DNA of 64,000 nucleotides from Alloactinosynnema sp. L-07 (GCF_900070365.1 NZ_LN850107.1:7192001-7256000); one strand, 5' to 3'. Shown: positions 28,401 to 34,682, numbered from the stretch's first letter. Numbers and translations: made by a program. Notes: generated by a model from the sequence alone, not told the origin.

Positions 28401-31400
28401 GGACGGAACGTACGCGTTCAATGATCTGCCGCCGGGTACGTATTCGATCGCCGAGACCCAGCCTGCCGGTTACGCGGACGGCCCGGACACGCTCGGCTCG
28501 GCGGGCGGCACAGCCACCAATGACACGGTCTCCGAGATCGTGCTTGGCTCCGGGACAGCCGCGACCGGTTATGACTTCGCGGAGGATCGCGGGTCGTTGG
28601 CGGGTGTGGTTTATGAGGACGTCAACAACAACGGCATCCAGGATGCGGGTGAGCCTGGTATCCCCGGTGCCATCGTGACGTTGACCGGCACCGACGCTGT
28701 CGGAGCACCGGTCAACCGGGTCATCACCACCGACACCAACGGCGCCTACGTGTTCGACGGCGTGCTCGGCGGGACGTACGAGGTGAGCGAGACCCAGCCC
28801 GCGGGCTATGCCGACGGCATCGACACCGAGGGCAGTTCCGGTGGCACCGTCAGCCCACCGGACTCGATCACCGCGATCGAACTGACGGCGGGCGCGGACG
28901 CCACGGGTTACCTGTTCGGCGAGTTCAAGACGACCTCGATCTCAGGCAAGGTCGTAGACGACTCAGGCAACCCCATCCCGAATGTCACCATGACACTGAC
29001 CAAGCCGGACGGCTCGACCGCGACTGTCCAAACCGGACCAGATGGCACTTATTCGTTCACCGACCTGCAGCCGGGCACGTACTCGATCGCCGAGACCCAG
29101 CCTGACGGTTACGCGGACGGCCCGGACACGCTCGGCTCGGCGGGCGGTACGCCGACCAATGACGCGGTCTCCGGAATTGTGCTCGGCTCCGGGACAGCCG
29201 CGACCGGCTACGACTTCGCCGAGGATCGTGGGTCGCTCGCTGGGTTCGTCTACCAAGACCTCAACGACAACGGCGTCAAGGACCCCGGTGAGCCCGGCAT
29301 CGGCGGTGTGTCGGTCCAGCTGACCGGAACCGACGCGCAAGGCAACGCGGTCGACGTCACGGTCACCACCGGCGGTGACGGCGGCTATTTGTTCGAGGGG
29401 CTCGTGGGCGGCACCTACACGCTCAACGAGACCCAGCCCGCGTTCCTCGACGGACTGGACGCGGCGGGTAGCGCGGGCGGCACCGTGACGCCGCCGGACT
29501 CGATCACCGCGATCGAGCTCGGGGGTGGGGTCGACGCGACGGACTATCTGTTCGGCGAGCTGCCCGCGGCGTCGATTTCGGGGAAGGTCGTTGACGACGG
29601 CGGCAACCCGATCGCGGGCGTCACCATCACCCTGACCAACCCCGACGGATCGACCACGGCCGTCCAGACCGGGGCCGACGGGACCTACACCTTCCCGAAC
29701 CTGCGTCCCGGCACTTACACCGTGACCGAGACCCAGCCCACCGCCTACGGTGACGGCCCCGACACCGCGGGCAGCGCGGGCGGCACCGCCGGGAACGACG
29801 TGATCAGCGGCATCGTGCTCACCCCGGGCACCGCCGCGACCGACTACGTCTTCGCCGAGCAGCGCGGTTCGCTGGCAGGCGTGGTCTACGTCGACGCCAA
29901 CGACAACGGGGTGCGGGACGCGGGCGAGCCGGGCATCCCCGGCGCCACGGTCACCCTGACCGGACCCGGCGGCGCGACAACCACCGTCCAGACCGGTGCT
30001 GACGGCGCGTATCTGTTCACCGGGCTCGTCGGCGGCGACTACATCCTCACCGAGACACAGCCCGCCGGGTATGCCGACGGCACCGACACGCCGGGCTCGG
30101 CGGGTGGCAGTGCCACCCCGCCCGACACCATCGCCGCCATCAGCCTCGGCGGCGGGGAAGTGGCCACCGACTACCTGTTCGGCGAACGCGGCGGCGCCAT
30201 CACCGGCACCGTCTACGTCGACCGCGACGGCGACGGCGTGATCGACGTGGACGAGACCGGCAGGCTCGGCGGCGTCACCGTCATCCTGCGCGACTCGGCG
30301 GGGACGGAGATCGCCCGGACCACGACGGCGCCGGACGGGAGCTACGAGTTCCCGAACGTGCCGCAGGGCGACTACACCGTCGAGGAGGAGCAGCCCAAGG
30401 GCTACGGCTCGACCACGCCGAACTCGGTCCCGGTCACCGTGCCCGCGGGCGGCGGCGCCGTGGTCGACTTCGGTGAGCGGCTGGGCTCGATCGGCGACCG
30501 GGTCTGGTCGGACACCGACCGAGACGGTGTGCAGGACGCAGGCGAACCCGGTGTGCCGGACGTCGTGGTGATCCTGTTGGACGGCGACGGGGTCGAGGTC
30601 ACCCGGACCACCAGCGGTCCCGACGGGTCCTACCGGTTCACCGACCTGCCGGAAGGCACGTACGTGGTGACGGTCGAACCGCCCGCGGGCCAGGTCCTGA
30701 CCCGGCCGAACCAGTCGGGCGAGGACGTCGACTCCGACCTCGACTGGATCACCGGCCGCAGCGGGCCGATCGTGATCGCGGTGACCGACGGTGAGATCAC
30801 CCAGCGGACCGATGTGGACGCGGGCCTGGTGCCCAGCGTGCTGGACCTCGGGGTCACGCTCACCACGGACAAGCCGACGGCGGCGGTGGGGGACAAGGTG
30901 GTCTTCACCGACACCGTGACCAACATCGGCACAATCCCGGTCACCGGCGCGAAGACCGTCATCACGATCCCGCCGGGGCTGGTCGTCGAGTCGGTGAGCG
31001 GCAGCGGCTGGACCTGCGCGACGTCGGGCAACACGGTCACCTGCACCACCGACCGGGTCCTGTTGCCCGGAGAGTCGGCGCCGCCGATCACGGTGGTGAC
31101 GAAGGCGGCCACGCCGATGCCCGCCACCGACTCGGTCGCCACGGTGTCCAAAATGGACGGAACCGCCGACGGGAACCCGGCCAACGACCGAGCCGCCACC
31201 CCGGTTGCCGTGACCGCGACACCCGTGCCGCCCCAGCCGACACCAGGGCCGCCGCAGCCGACACCTGTGCCGCCGCAGCCGGGCCCCCGCCCGCCACTGG
31301 CTGTGACCGGCGCCGATGTGGCACCGCTGCTGGTGGGCGCGCTGGCCCTGTTGCTGGTCGGCGCGGGCTTCCTGTTGGCAGGACAACGACGCAGGCGGCG

Positions 31401-31404
31401 CTGA
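19450..31404 (+). CDS. Giant sortase-anchored surface protein with about 30 SdrD-B/CnaB-like repeats
   Basis: 3,984 residues from ATG 19450 (GGGAG just upstream; ATG 19462 is an alternative). Order: signal peptide (1 to about 35); a unique domain of about 360 residues; two DUF11/DUF7507-like domains (VEITKSLVNPG, VDITKQADKPS); then about 30 beta-sandwich repeats. From 21.9 to 29.2 kb these alternate strictly between an A type of about 99 residues (SISGKVVDDAGNPIPNVT) and a B type of about 114 (SLAGVVYEDVNNNGIQDAG). The B type carries the calcium-binding DVNNNGIQDAGE of SdrD-B repeats, and both carry the ETQP motif of CnaB-like folds. Two diverged repeats, one DUF11 domain, a Pro-rich linker and LAVTG (3950-3954), a hydrophobic helix and QRRRRR end the protein. 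Likely a cell-wall adhesin or stalk; the ligand is unknown. Confidence 0.93.
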   Translation: MSFGMRKMLASALSFVAVGAATVVLTPAAQAAVIRPFALNYNAEIYGDFIMMGNGNMRCPTAGDPVDPFGHPIARCAQSQARTLTTSNDINDSFYMRHADVDASALTFNSSTGSVTVPAGARVEFARLNWAGDTGVIRADNGTIATLPGCNTRQFLAGAGTSILPAGTPETTSVRLTVGAGATAAVAPAVISRDSLASVPTSQPQFYAAYADVTAQFAAAPTGVAQTVTVGNVWTPTGFGCVAGWSIVLVYAFDGPNPAAPFKREVFMWDGHVRQSATDPATTTPISGFRVGAAGVRVGVTAHEGDFNIVGDQFSINGTPVGEPLAPATTNNFFVSNAVRDLNPAPPNNMSTDAKEFNTALLPVGATSANLTFSTSGDTYLAQNLVFSVPIPSVEITKSLVNPGPFRPGQVVTYSITVVSPSGVTNAVVTDAIAPGCARNLGILAPNVPVTYQCTGPAQADDYVNSATVTATDPFGDPLTDTATVPVVVINPNVDITKQADKPSYLAGETITFTIVVHNSGDAALTNLVVSDPTVPSCATTRPLLGVGDSFTYTCTATAPIQGDSNTVTVTGTDPLGGPVTDTAVAPAPTVGSVSGTVFSDGDNDGLLNGTDTGIGGVTVTLTGTTAAGQPFTATTTTAADGTYSFTGVPGGSYTLTETQPAAFDDGIDTPGTLATPAGNDAFAVVLTSGQVSAGNNFAERPTSSLAGAVYEDVNNNGLRDAGEAGIGGTTVTLTGTDDAGNAVSRTATTAADGTYSFPALRAGTYAVAETQPAAYVDGIDTPGTAAGTVTPPDSITAIALPARTNATGYLFGEFKMASISGKVVDDAGNPIPNVTMTLTRPDGSTATVQTGPDGTYAFNDLPPGTYSIVETQPAGYGDGPDTLGSAGGTAANDAVSGIVLGSGIAATGYDFAEDRGSLAGVVYEDVNNNGVQDAGEPGIPGATVTLTGTDIAGAPVNRVLTTDGNGAYVFDGVLGGTYSVTETQPDGYADGTDRVGTAGGTLAQPDSITAIDLTAGADATGYLFGEFKMASISGKVVDDAGNPIPNVTMTLTRPDGSTATVQTGPDGTYSFNGLPPGTYSIAETQPAGYGDGPDTLGSAGGTAANDAVSGIVLGSGIAATGYDFAEDRGSLAGVVYEDVNNNGIQDAGEPGIPGATVTLTGTDAAGAPVNRVVTTDANGAYVFDGVLGGTYSVTETQPDGYADGIDTEGSSGGTVSPPDSITAIDLAAGVDATGYLFGEFKTASISGKVVDDAGNPIPNVTMTLTRPDGSIALVQTGPDGTYSFTDLLPGTYSIAETQPAGYADGPDTLGSAGGTPTNDAVSGIVLGSGIAATGYDFAEDRGSLAGVVYEDVNNNGIQDAGEPGIPGATVTLTGTDAAGAPVDRVATTDGSGAYVFADLLGGTYTVTETQPDGYADGTDRVGTAGGTLAQPDTISAVALPAGADATGYLFGEFKAASISGRVVDDAGNPIPNVTMTLTRPDGSIALVQTGPDGTYAFNDLPPGTYSIVETQPAGYADGPDTLGSAGGTATNDAVSGIVLGSGTAATGYDFAEDRASLAGVVYEDVNNNGIQDAGEPGIPGATVTLTGTDATGAPVSRTATTDGNGAYVFADLLGGTYTVTETQPDGYADGIDRVGTAGGTLGQPDTISAVALPAGADATGYLFGEFKAASISGRVVDDAGNPIPNVTMTLTNPDGSTATVQTGPDGTYSFTDLLPGTYSVAETQPNGYGDGVDTPGSAGGVNSANDVISAIVLGSGTAATGYDFAEDRGSLAGVVYEDVNNNGIQDAGEPGIPGATVTLTGTDAAGAPVDLVATTDGSGAYVFADLLGGTYTVTETQPDGYADGTDRVGTAGGTLAQPDTISAVALPAGADATGYLFGEFKTASISGRVVDDAGNPMPNVTMTLTRPDGSTATVQTGPDGTYSFSDLPPGTYSIVETQPAGYADGPDTLGSAGGTPTNDAVSGIVLGSGTTASGYDFAEDRASLAGVVYEDVNNNGIQDAGEPGIPGTTVTLTGTDATGAPVNRVVTSDGNGAYVFPGLLGGTYTVTETQPDGYTDGTDRVGTAGGTLGQPDTINAVALPAGADATGYLFGEFKTASISGRVVDDAGNPIPNVTVTLTRPDGSTAIVQTGPDGTYSFTDLPPGTYSIVETQPAGYADGPDTVGSAGGTQTNDAVSGIVLGSGTAATGYDFAEDRGSLAGVVYEDVNNNGIQDAGEPGIPGATVTLTGTDATGAPVDRTATTDANGAYLFDGVLGGTYSVSETQPDGYADGIDTEGSSGGTVSPPDSITAIDLAAGVDATGYLFGEFKTASISGRVVDDAGNPIPNVTMTLTRPDGSTATVQTGPDGTYAFNDLPPGTYSIAETQPVGYADGPDTLGSAGGTPTNDMVSEIVLGSGTAATGYDFAEDRASLAGVVYEDVNNNGIQDAGEPGIPGATVTLTGTDATGAPVDRTATTDANGAYVFDGVLGGTYTVTETQPDGYADGIDTEGSSGGTLSPPDSITAIDLTAGVDATGYLFGEFKTASISGRVVDDAGNPIPNVTVTLTRPDGSTAIVQTGPDGTYSFTDLPPGTYSIAETQPAGYADGPDTVGSAGGTPTNDMVSEIVLGSGTAATGYDFAEDRASLAGVVYEDVNNNGIQDAGEPGIPGATVTLTGTDATGAPVDRTATTDANGAYVFDGVLGGTYSVTETQPDGYADGIDTPGTAAGTVTPPDSITAIDLAAGVDATGYLFGEFTTASIAGKVVDDAGNPIPNVTMTLTKPDGSTATVQTGPDGTYSFTDLLPGTYSIAETQPAGYADGPDTVGSAGGTPTNDAVSGIVLGSGTAATGYDFAEDRASLAGVVYEDVNNNGIQDAGEPGIPGATVTLTGTDASGASVDRTATTDGSGAYVFADLLGGTYTVTETQPDGYADGTDRVGTAGGTLGQPDTISAVALPAGADATGYLFGEFKTASISGRVVDDAGNPIPNVTMTLTRPDGSIALVQTGPDGTYAFNDLPPGTYSIAETQPAGYADGPDTLGSAGGTATNDTVSEIVLGSGTAATGYDFAEDRGSLAGVVYEDVNNNGIQDAGEPGIPGAIVTLTGTDAVGAPVNRVITTDTNGAYVFDGVLGGTYEVSETQPAGYADGIDTEGSSGGTVSPPDSITAIELTAGADATGYLFGEFKTTSISGKVVDDSGNPIPNVTMTLTKPDGSTATVQTGPDGTYSFTDLQPGTYSIAETQPDGYADGPDTLGSAGGTPTNDAVSGIVLGSGTAATGYDFAEDRGSLAGFVYQDLNDNGVKDPGEPGIGGVSVQLTGTDAQGNAVDVTVTTGGDGGYLFEGLVGGTYTLNETQPAFLDGLDAAGSAGGTVTPPDSITAIELGGGVDATDYLFGELPAASISGKVVDDGGNPIAGVTITLTNPDGSTTAVQTGADGTYTFPNLRPGTYTVTETQPTAYGDGPDTAGSAGGTAGNDVISGIVLTPGTAATDYVFAEQRGSLAGVVYVDANDNGVRDAGEPGIPGATVTLTGPGGATTTVQTGADGAYLFTGLVGGDYILTETQPAGYADGTDTPGSAGGSATPPDTIAAISLGGGEVATDYLFGERGGAITGTVYVDRDGDGVIDVDETGRLGGVTVILRDSAGTEIARTTTAPDGSYEFPNVPQGDYTVEEEQPKGYGSTTPNSVPVTVPAGGGAVVDFGERLGSIGDRVWSDTDRDGVQDAGEPGVPDVVVILLDGDGVEVTRTTSGPDGSYRFTDLPEGTYVVTVEPPAGQVLTRPNQSGEDVDSDLDWITGRSGPIVIAVTDGEITQRTDVDAGLVPSVLDLGVTLTTDKPTAAVGDKVVFTDTVTNIGTIPVTGAKTVITIPPGLVVESVSGSGWTCATSGNTVTCTTDRVLLPGESAPPITVVTKAATPMPATDSVATVSKMDGTADGNPANDRAATPVAVTATPVPPQPTPGPPQPTPVPPQPGPRPPLAVTGADVAPLLVGALALLLVGAGFLLAGQRRRRR
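21904..29231 (+). repeat. In-frame tandem array of 639-bp A+B modules
   Basis: The A-type repeat starts recur at 21904, 22542, 23181, 23820, 24459, 25101, 25740, 26378, 27017, 27656, 28297 and 28938, then a diverged copy near 29571. The period is about 639 bp (213 codons). Neighbouring modules are nearly identical in DNA as well as protein. B modules end in one of three recurring tails (TDRVGTAGGTLAQPD, IDTEGSSGGTVSPPD, IDTPGTAAGTVTPPD). Codons here use T and G in third position far more than the flanking parts of the same gene. Confidence 0.95.
31297..31401 (+). other. Class E sortase sorting signal (LAVTG, helix, basic tail)
   Basis: The codons give LAVTG, a hydrophobic stretch (VAPLLVGALALLLVGAGFLLAG) and QRRRRR at the very C terminus. 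LAXTG is the class E motif, rather than LPXTG. A Pro-rich wall-spanning linker (PPQPTPG repeats) precedes it. Confidence 0.9.
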
Positions 31405-31420
31405 TCACCGTCCGCAAGTG

Positions 31421-31455
31421 ACAGAGCGGGTCCTTCGGGGCCCGCTCTGTTTATG
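31421..31455 (+). terminator. Rho-independent-type terminator after the giant gene
   Basis: ACAGAGCGGG (31421-31430) pairs with CCCGCTCTGT (31441-31450) across a 10-base loop and is followed by TTAT. Confidence 0.85.
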
Positions 31456-31574
31456 CGCCCATTCGAGGTGGGCGTTACGCAAGTTCACCTGAAAAGCCCA
31501 AATGTCGATCTACCTCTTGTCACCGAACCCGGTTGAGCCGTAAACCAAACACCTCACCGGGTTACGGAGGACAC

Positions 31575-32288
31575 ATGGAACAGTCGGTGCGAACCAACTG
31601 GCAGAGCTACTGGAGTGACCTTCCGCAAGAACCGGGGCTGCCCATCTGGGACAGCTCGGGCACCGTCACCGCGACCGCGCAGTTGCCCCTCTTCGAGTCG
31701 CACTTCGCCGAGGGCCTGCCGGTCCTCGACATCGGCTGCGGCAACGGGACCCAGACCGCTGCCCTGGCAGCCCACTTCCCCCGCGTGATCGGGCTGGACT
31801 TCGCCCCGGCCGCGATCGAGCACGCCCAGGCTCTCCAAGCCGACAGCCGGGCGGAGTTCCGCGAGTTCGATCTGTCCGATACCGATGCCGCTGCTGACCT
31901 GCATACCTACTTGGACGACTGCAACATCTACATGCGCGGGGTTCTTCATCAGATGCCTGACGAGCTTCGGGCGGGGGCGGTGGCTTCGCTGCGGGCGCTG
32001 CTCGGTGGGGGTGGGCACTTGTTCGCGGTCGAGTTGCATGCTTCTGCTTCGCAGACGATGAAGGCGGCTTTGGGGCAGGGGCCGGATTCTGTTCCCAAGC
32101 TTCAGCGGGTTTTCCGGCATGGGCTTACGCCTGCGGCTTGGGAGGAGGGGAAGCTGGAGTCCCTGCTTGATGGTGCTGGGATCGACATCCTGGATTCGGG
32201 GATGATCACGTTGCACGCTACGGATACGTTGCCTAGTGGGGATGTCTTGGATCTGCCCATGGCGTACGTGGTCGCTCGTAACCGCTGA
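31575..32288 (+). CDS. SAM-dependent class I methyltransferase
   Basis: 237 residues from ATG 31575 (GGAGG at 31566-31570). Motif I is LDIGCGNGTQTAAL, followed by VIGLDFAPAAIEHA and EFREFDLSD; YMRGVLHQMPDELRAGAVASL covers the motif III region. A general small-molecule or unassigned methyltransferase. From about base 31930 the codons become rich in G and T at third positions, unlike the first half. It is followed by direct repeats and a long inverted repeat instead of a simple terminator. Confidence 0.8.
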   Translation: MEQSVRTNWQSYWSDLPQEPGLPIWDSSGTVTATAQLPLFESHFAEGLPVLDIGCGNGTQTAALAAHFPRVIGLDFAPAAIEHAQALQADSRAEFREFDLSDTDAAADLHTYLDDCNIYMRGVLHQMPDELRAGAVASLRALLGGGGHLFAVELHASASQTMKAALGQGPDSVPKLQRVFRHGLTPAAWEEGKLESLLDGAGIDILDSGMITLHATDTLPSGDVLDLPMAYVVARNR

Positions 32289-32308
32289 CCTGGCCTTGGG
32301 GTGCCTGT

Positions 32309-32395
32309 TTGGCCGGTGGGTGCCAGCTTGGTCGGTGGGCCCGCTTGGCCGGTGGGTGCCCGCATGGTCGGTGGGCTCGCTTGGCCGGTGGGCGC
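32309..32395 (+). repeat. 36-bp tandem repeats (18-bp subrepeats)
   Basis: TTGGCCGGTGGG begins at 32309, 32345 and 32381 (36-base period). Each unit is made of two 18-base halves of the form TTGG(C/T)CGGTGGG plus six bases. The array follows the methyltransferase stop and runs into the inverted repeat at 32395. Confidence 0.7.
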
Positions 32396-32531
32396 CTGTT
32401 TGGGTGGTTCGCCTTGATTCGGGGACCCCGAAAATGGGCCTGTGCGGGTCAAAAGGCGAGGTCAAGGAGCCTCACCCGCACCGCGAGTTTAGGCCCATTT
32501 ACCCCGAATCAAGGCGAACCACCCAAACAGG
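32395..32531. repeat. Long inverted repeat (terminator or MITE-like element)
   Basis: Bases 32395-32424 are a perfect 30-bp inverted complement of 32502-32531, and 32432-32441 (AAATGGGCCT) pairs with 32491-32500. Together they make a hairpin of about 40 bp with one bulge and a 49-base loop. Inside the left arm, TTCGGGG-A-CCCCGAA (32418-32432) is a nested palindrome. It lies in the 351-base gap between the methyltransferase and PPTase genes; the rest of the gap (32532-32639) shows nothing recognisable. No target-site duplication is evident. Confidence 0.85.
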
Positions 32532-32639
32532 CCGTTCTGCTGGGCCTGTCGCCTTCAACGGGTCTAGGCCTTGTAAGACCTCATGATCCAGGCCACGTGA
32601 CGGGGCTCTTTCGGTTCGTGGCCGATAGGGTCGGGGGTG

Positions 32640-33293
32640 ATGATTGAGCGCATTCTGCCTGCCGCCGTGGTTGCGGCCGAGGCTTTCGATGATCCTCCGG
32701 AGGCGGTCCTGCTCCCGGAGGAGGAACCCGTCATCGCCAAGGCTGTGGACAAACGCCGTCGGGAGTTCACCACGGTCCGCTACTGCGCCCGGCAGGCGTT
32801 GGGCAAGCTCGGGTTTCCGCCCGTGCCTATCCTGCCTGGTGACAAAGGCGCCCCGGGCTGGCCGGATGGGGTGGTCGGCAGTATGACGCACTGCAAGGGT
32901 TACCGGGCCGCCGTGGTGGGGCGGGTCGCCGAGGTGGTCACGGTCGGTATTGACGCGGAGCCGCATGTTCCGTTGCCCGATGGCGTGCTGAACGCGACCA
33001 CCTCCGCCGATGAGCGGGTGCATCTTGCCGCTCTCGCCGAGAGTCACGGTGATGTGCATTGGGACAAACTCTTGTTCGCCGCCAAGGAATCCGTCTACAA
33101 GGCGTGGTTTCCGCTGATGCGCAAGTGGCTGGGGTTCGAGGACGCGCGGATCACCTTCGATCCCTCGGGGACCTTCGAGGCCGAGCTACTGGTGCCCGGG
33201 CCGGTCATCGGCGACGCGGAGGTAGGTGGGTTCTCCGGGCGGTGGCTCGTGGACAGCGGGCTCGCTGTCACTGCCATCACGGTCCTGGTCTGA
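32640..33293 (+). CDS. 4'-phosphopantetheinyl transferase, EntD/Sfp type
   Basis: 217 residues from ATG 32640 (GTG 32637 is adjacent). MIERILPAAVVAAEAF, KRRREFTTVRYCARQAL, GSMTHCKGYRAA, the Mg-binding VGIDAEPH and the catalytic LFAAKESVYKAWFPL are those of EntD-family PPTases. The enzyme transfers phosphopantetheine from CoA to carrier-protein domains of PKS, NRPS or siderophore enzymes; it is a stand-alone activator here. Its 3' end overlaps the convergent yibEF-like gene by 108 bases and has been tandemly amplified beyond the stop. Confidence 0.93.
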   Translation: MIERILPAAVVAAEAFDDPPEAVLLPEEEPVIAKAVDKRRREFTTVRYCARQALGKLGFPPVPILPGDKGAPGWPDGVVGSMTHCKGYRAAVVGRVAEVVTVGIDAEPHVPLPDGVLNATTSADERVHLAALAESHGDVHWDKLLFAAKESVYKAWFPLMRKWLGFEDARITFDPSGTFEAELLVPGPVIGDAEVGGFSGRWLVDSGLAVTAITVLV

Positions 33294-34682
33294 CGGGCGG
33301 GAGTTGGCCGCCATGGCGGTCAGGGCTGTTGTCGCAGACTCGCTGTCACCGCCATCACGGTCCTGGTCTGACGGGCGGGAGTTGGCCGCCATGGCGGTCA
33401 GGGCTGTTGTCGCAGACTCGCTGTCACCGCCATCACGGTCCTGGTCTGACGGGCGGGAGTTGGCCGCCATGGCGGTCAGGGCTGTTGTCGCAGACTCGCT
33501 GTCACCGCCATCACGATCCTGGTCTGACCGGCGGGAGCCGACCGCCATCGCGGCCAGGGCTGTCGTCAGCGGCACCGCCGCGATGATTCCCAGGCTCCCC
33601 GCCAGGGCCCGGATGATCTCCTCGGCCACCGGCGTCGCCGACACTACGTGGTCTGTCGGGACGCCCCTGGCCGCGAACAGCATCAGCAGGGGCAGCGCCG
33701 CTCCCGCGTACGCCAGGAGCAGTGTGTTCACCGTCGACGCCACGTGCGCACGGCCGACGCGCAGGCCCGCGGCGAACAGGCGTCCGCGGGAGGCGGTCGG
33801 GTCCGCGGCCGAGAGTTCCCAGACCACCGCGGCCTGGGTGACCGTCACGTCGTCCAGGACGCCGAGGGCGCCGATGACCAGGCCGGCCAGTAGCAGGCCC
33901 TGCAGGTCCACGCCCTGTAGATACCCGCTCAGGAAGCCGACGTTGTCGCTGCCCAGCCCGGTCAGCCCGGCCAGATTCAGCGAAGCCCACCCGATCAACC
34001 CGGTCAGGGCCAGGCTCGCGACCGTTCCGACGACCGACACCGCGGTTCGGGCGTTGATTCCGTGGGTCAGGAACAGTGCCACCACCATGATCATCGTCCC
34101 GCCGCTCACCGCGACCAGCAGCGGTGGCGAGCCTTGCATGATCGCGGGGAGGACGAATTCCGTCAGGCCCGCCAGGCACACCGCCAGCGCCCCGAGGGCG
34201 GCCAGGCCCCGCCAGCGGGAGAGCGCGACGACGGCCGCCGCGAAGAGGCCGCCGAGCAGAAGCAGCGGCAGGGTGCGATCGCGGTCGACCACGTCGTAAC
34301 GCTCGTAGACCACGGCCCGTTGCGGTCGGTGGACCATCATCACCGGATCGCCGACGGAAACCCGAACTCCGCTCGCTTTCGACACCAGTGCGGGCACCGA
34401 GGTTCCCGCGCCAGGGCCTTCGTCGACCGCGACCGTGGCGATGTCGCAGTCCGTCGGCGCCATGGGGCACTGGATCAGGTCGACCACCGTGCCGGACGCG
34501 CGGACCTGCTGGATCGACTGCAGCACCAGGCCTTCCCCCGGCCACAGGCTGATCATCACGATCGTCGCCGCGGTCAGCAAGGGCAGCAGGACACCGGCCA
34601 CCACGCGCCGGACGCGGCGGGCGACCAAGTCGTCGGAATCGAGGGCGGAAGTGTCGCCATGTCCGTGGCCATGCGCGCTCAC
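33186..34682 (-). CDS. YibE/F-like membrane protein with repeat-extended C terminus
   Basis: 498 residues from GTG 34682 (GAGGTGG upstream; GTG 34697 is less likely). One helix near the N terminus, an extracytoplasmic domain (about 60-140) and seven or so further helices (LPLLLLGGLFAAAVVAL, DLQGLLLAGLVIGALGVLDDVTVTQAA, FAAGLRVGRAHVASTVNTLLLAYAG) match the YibE/F family, whose function is uncharacterised. After the last helix (GSLGIIAAVPLTTALAAMA) the tail consists of four 26-residue repeats with SDQDRDGGDSESATTALTAM. These arise from tandem duplication of the junction with the PPTase gene, and the last 36 codons are antisense to it. Confidence 0.88.
   Translation of the reverse strand: MSAHGHGHGDTSALDSDDLVARRVRRVVAGVLLPLLTAATIVMISLWPGEGLVLQSIQQVRASGTVVDLIQCPMAPTDCDIATVAVDEGPGAGTSVPALVSKASGVRVSVGDPVMMVHRPQRAVVYERYDVVDRDRTLPLLLLGGLFAAAVVALSRWRGLAALGALAVCLAGLTEFVLPAIMQGSPPLLVAVSGGTMIMVVALFLTHGINARTAVSVVGTVASLALTGLIGWASLNLAGLTGLGSDNVGFLSGYLQGVDLQGLLLAGLVIGALGVLDDVTVTQAAVVWELSAADPTASRGRLFAAGLRVGRAHVASTVNTLLLAYAGAALPLLMLFAARGVPTDHVVSATPVAEEIIRALAGSLGIIAAVPLTTALAAMAVGSRRSDQDRDGGDSESATTALTAMAANSRPSDQDRDGGDSESATTALTAMAANSRPSDQDRDGGDSESATTALTAMAANSRPSDQDRDGSDSEPAVHEPPPGEPTYLRVADDRPGHQ
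33261..33572. repeat. 78-bp x4 tandem repeat across convergent gene ends
   Basis: Units begin (CTCGCTGTCA) at 33261, 33339, 33417 and 33495. Each contains the PPTase 3' end including the CTGGTCTGA stop region, then sequence of the opposite-strand yibEF-like 3' region. The first three are nearly identical; the fourth is diverged and looks ancestral on the yibEF side. As 78 is 26 codons, the minus-strand frame stays open through all units. Confidence 0.92.

Noticed and set aside
32236-32647. Small protein genes with GRWVPAWSV repeats
   Set aside because: They are translations of the 36-bp repeats and the inverted repeat, without start signals or conservation evidence.
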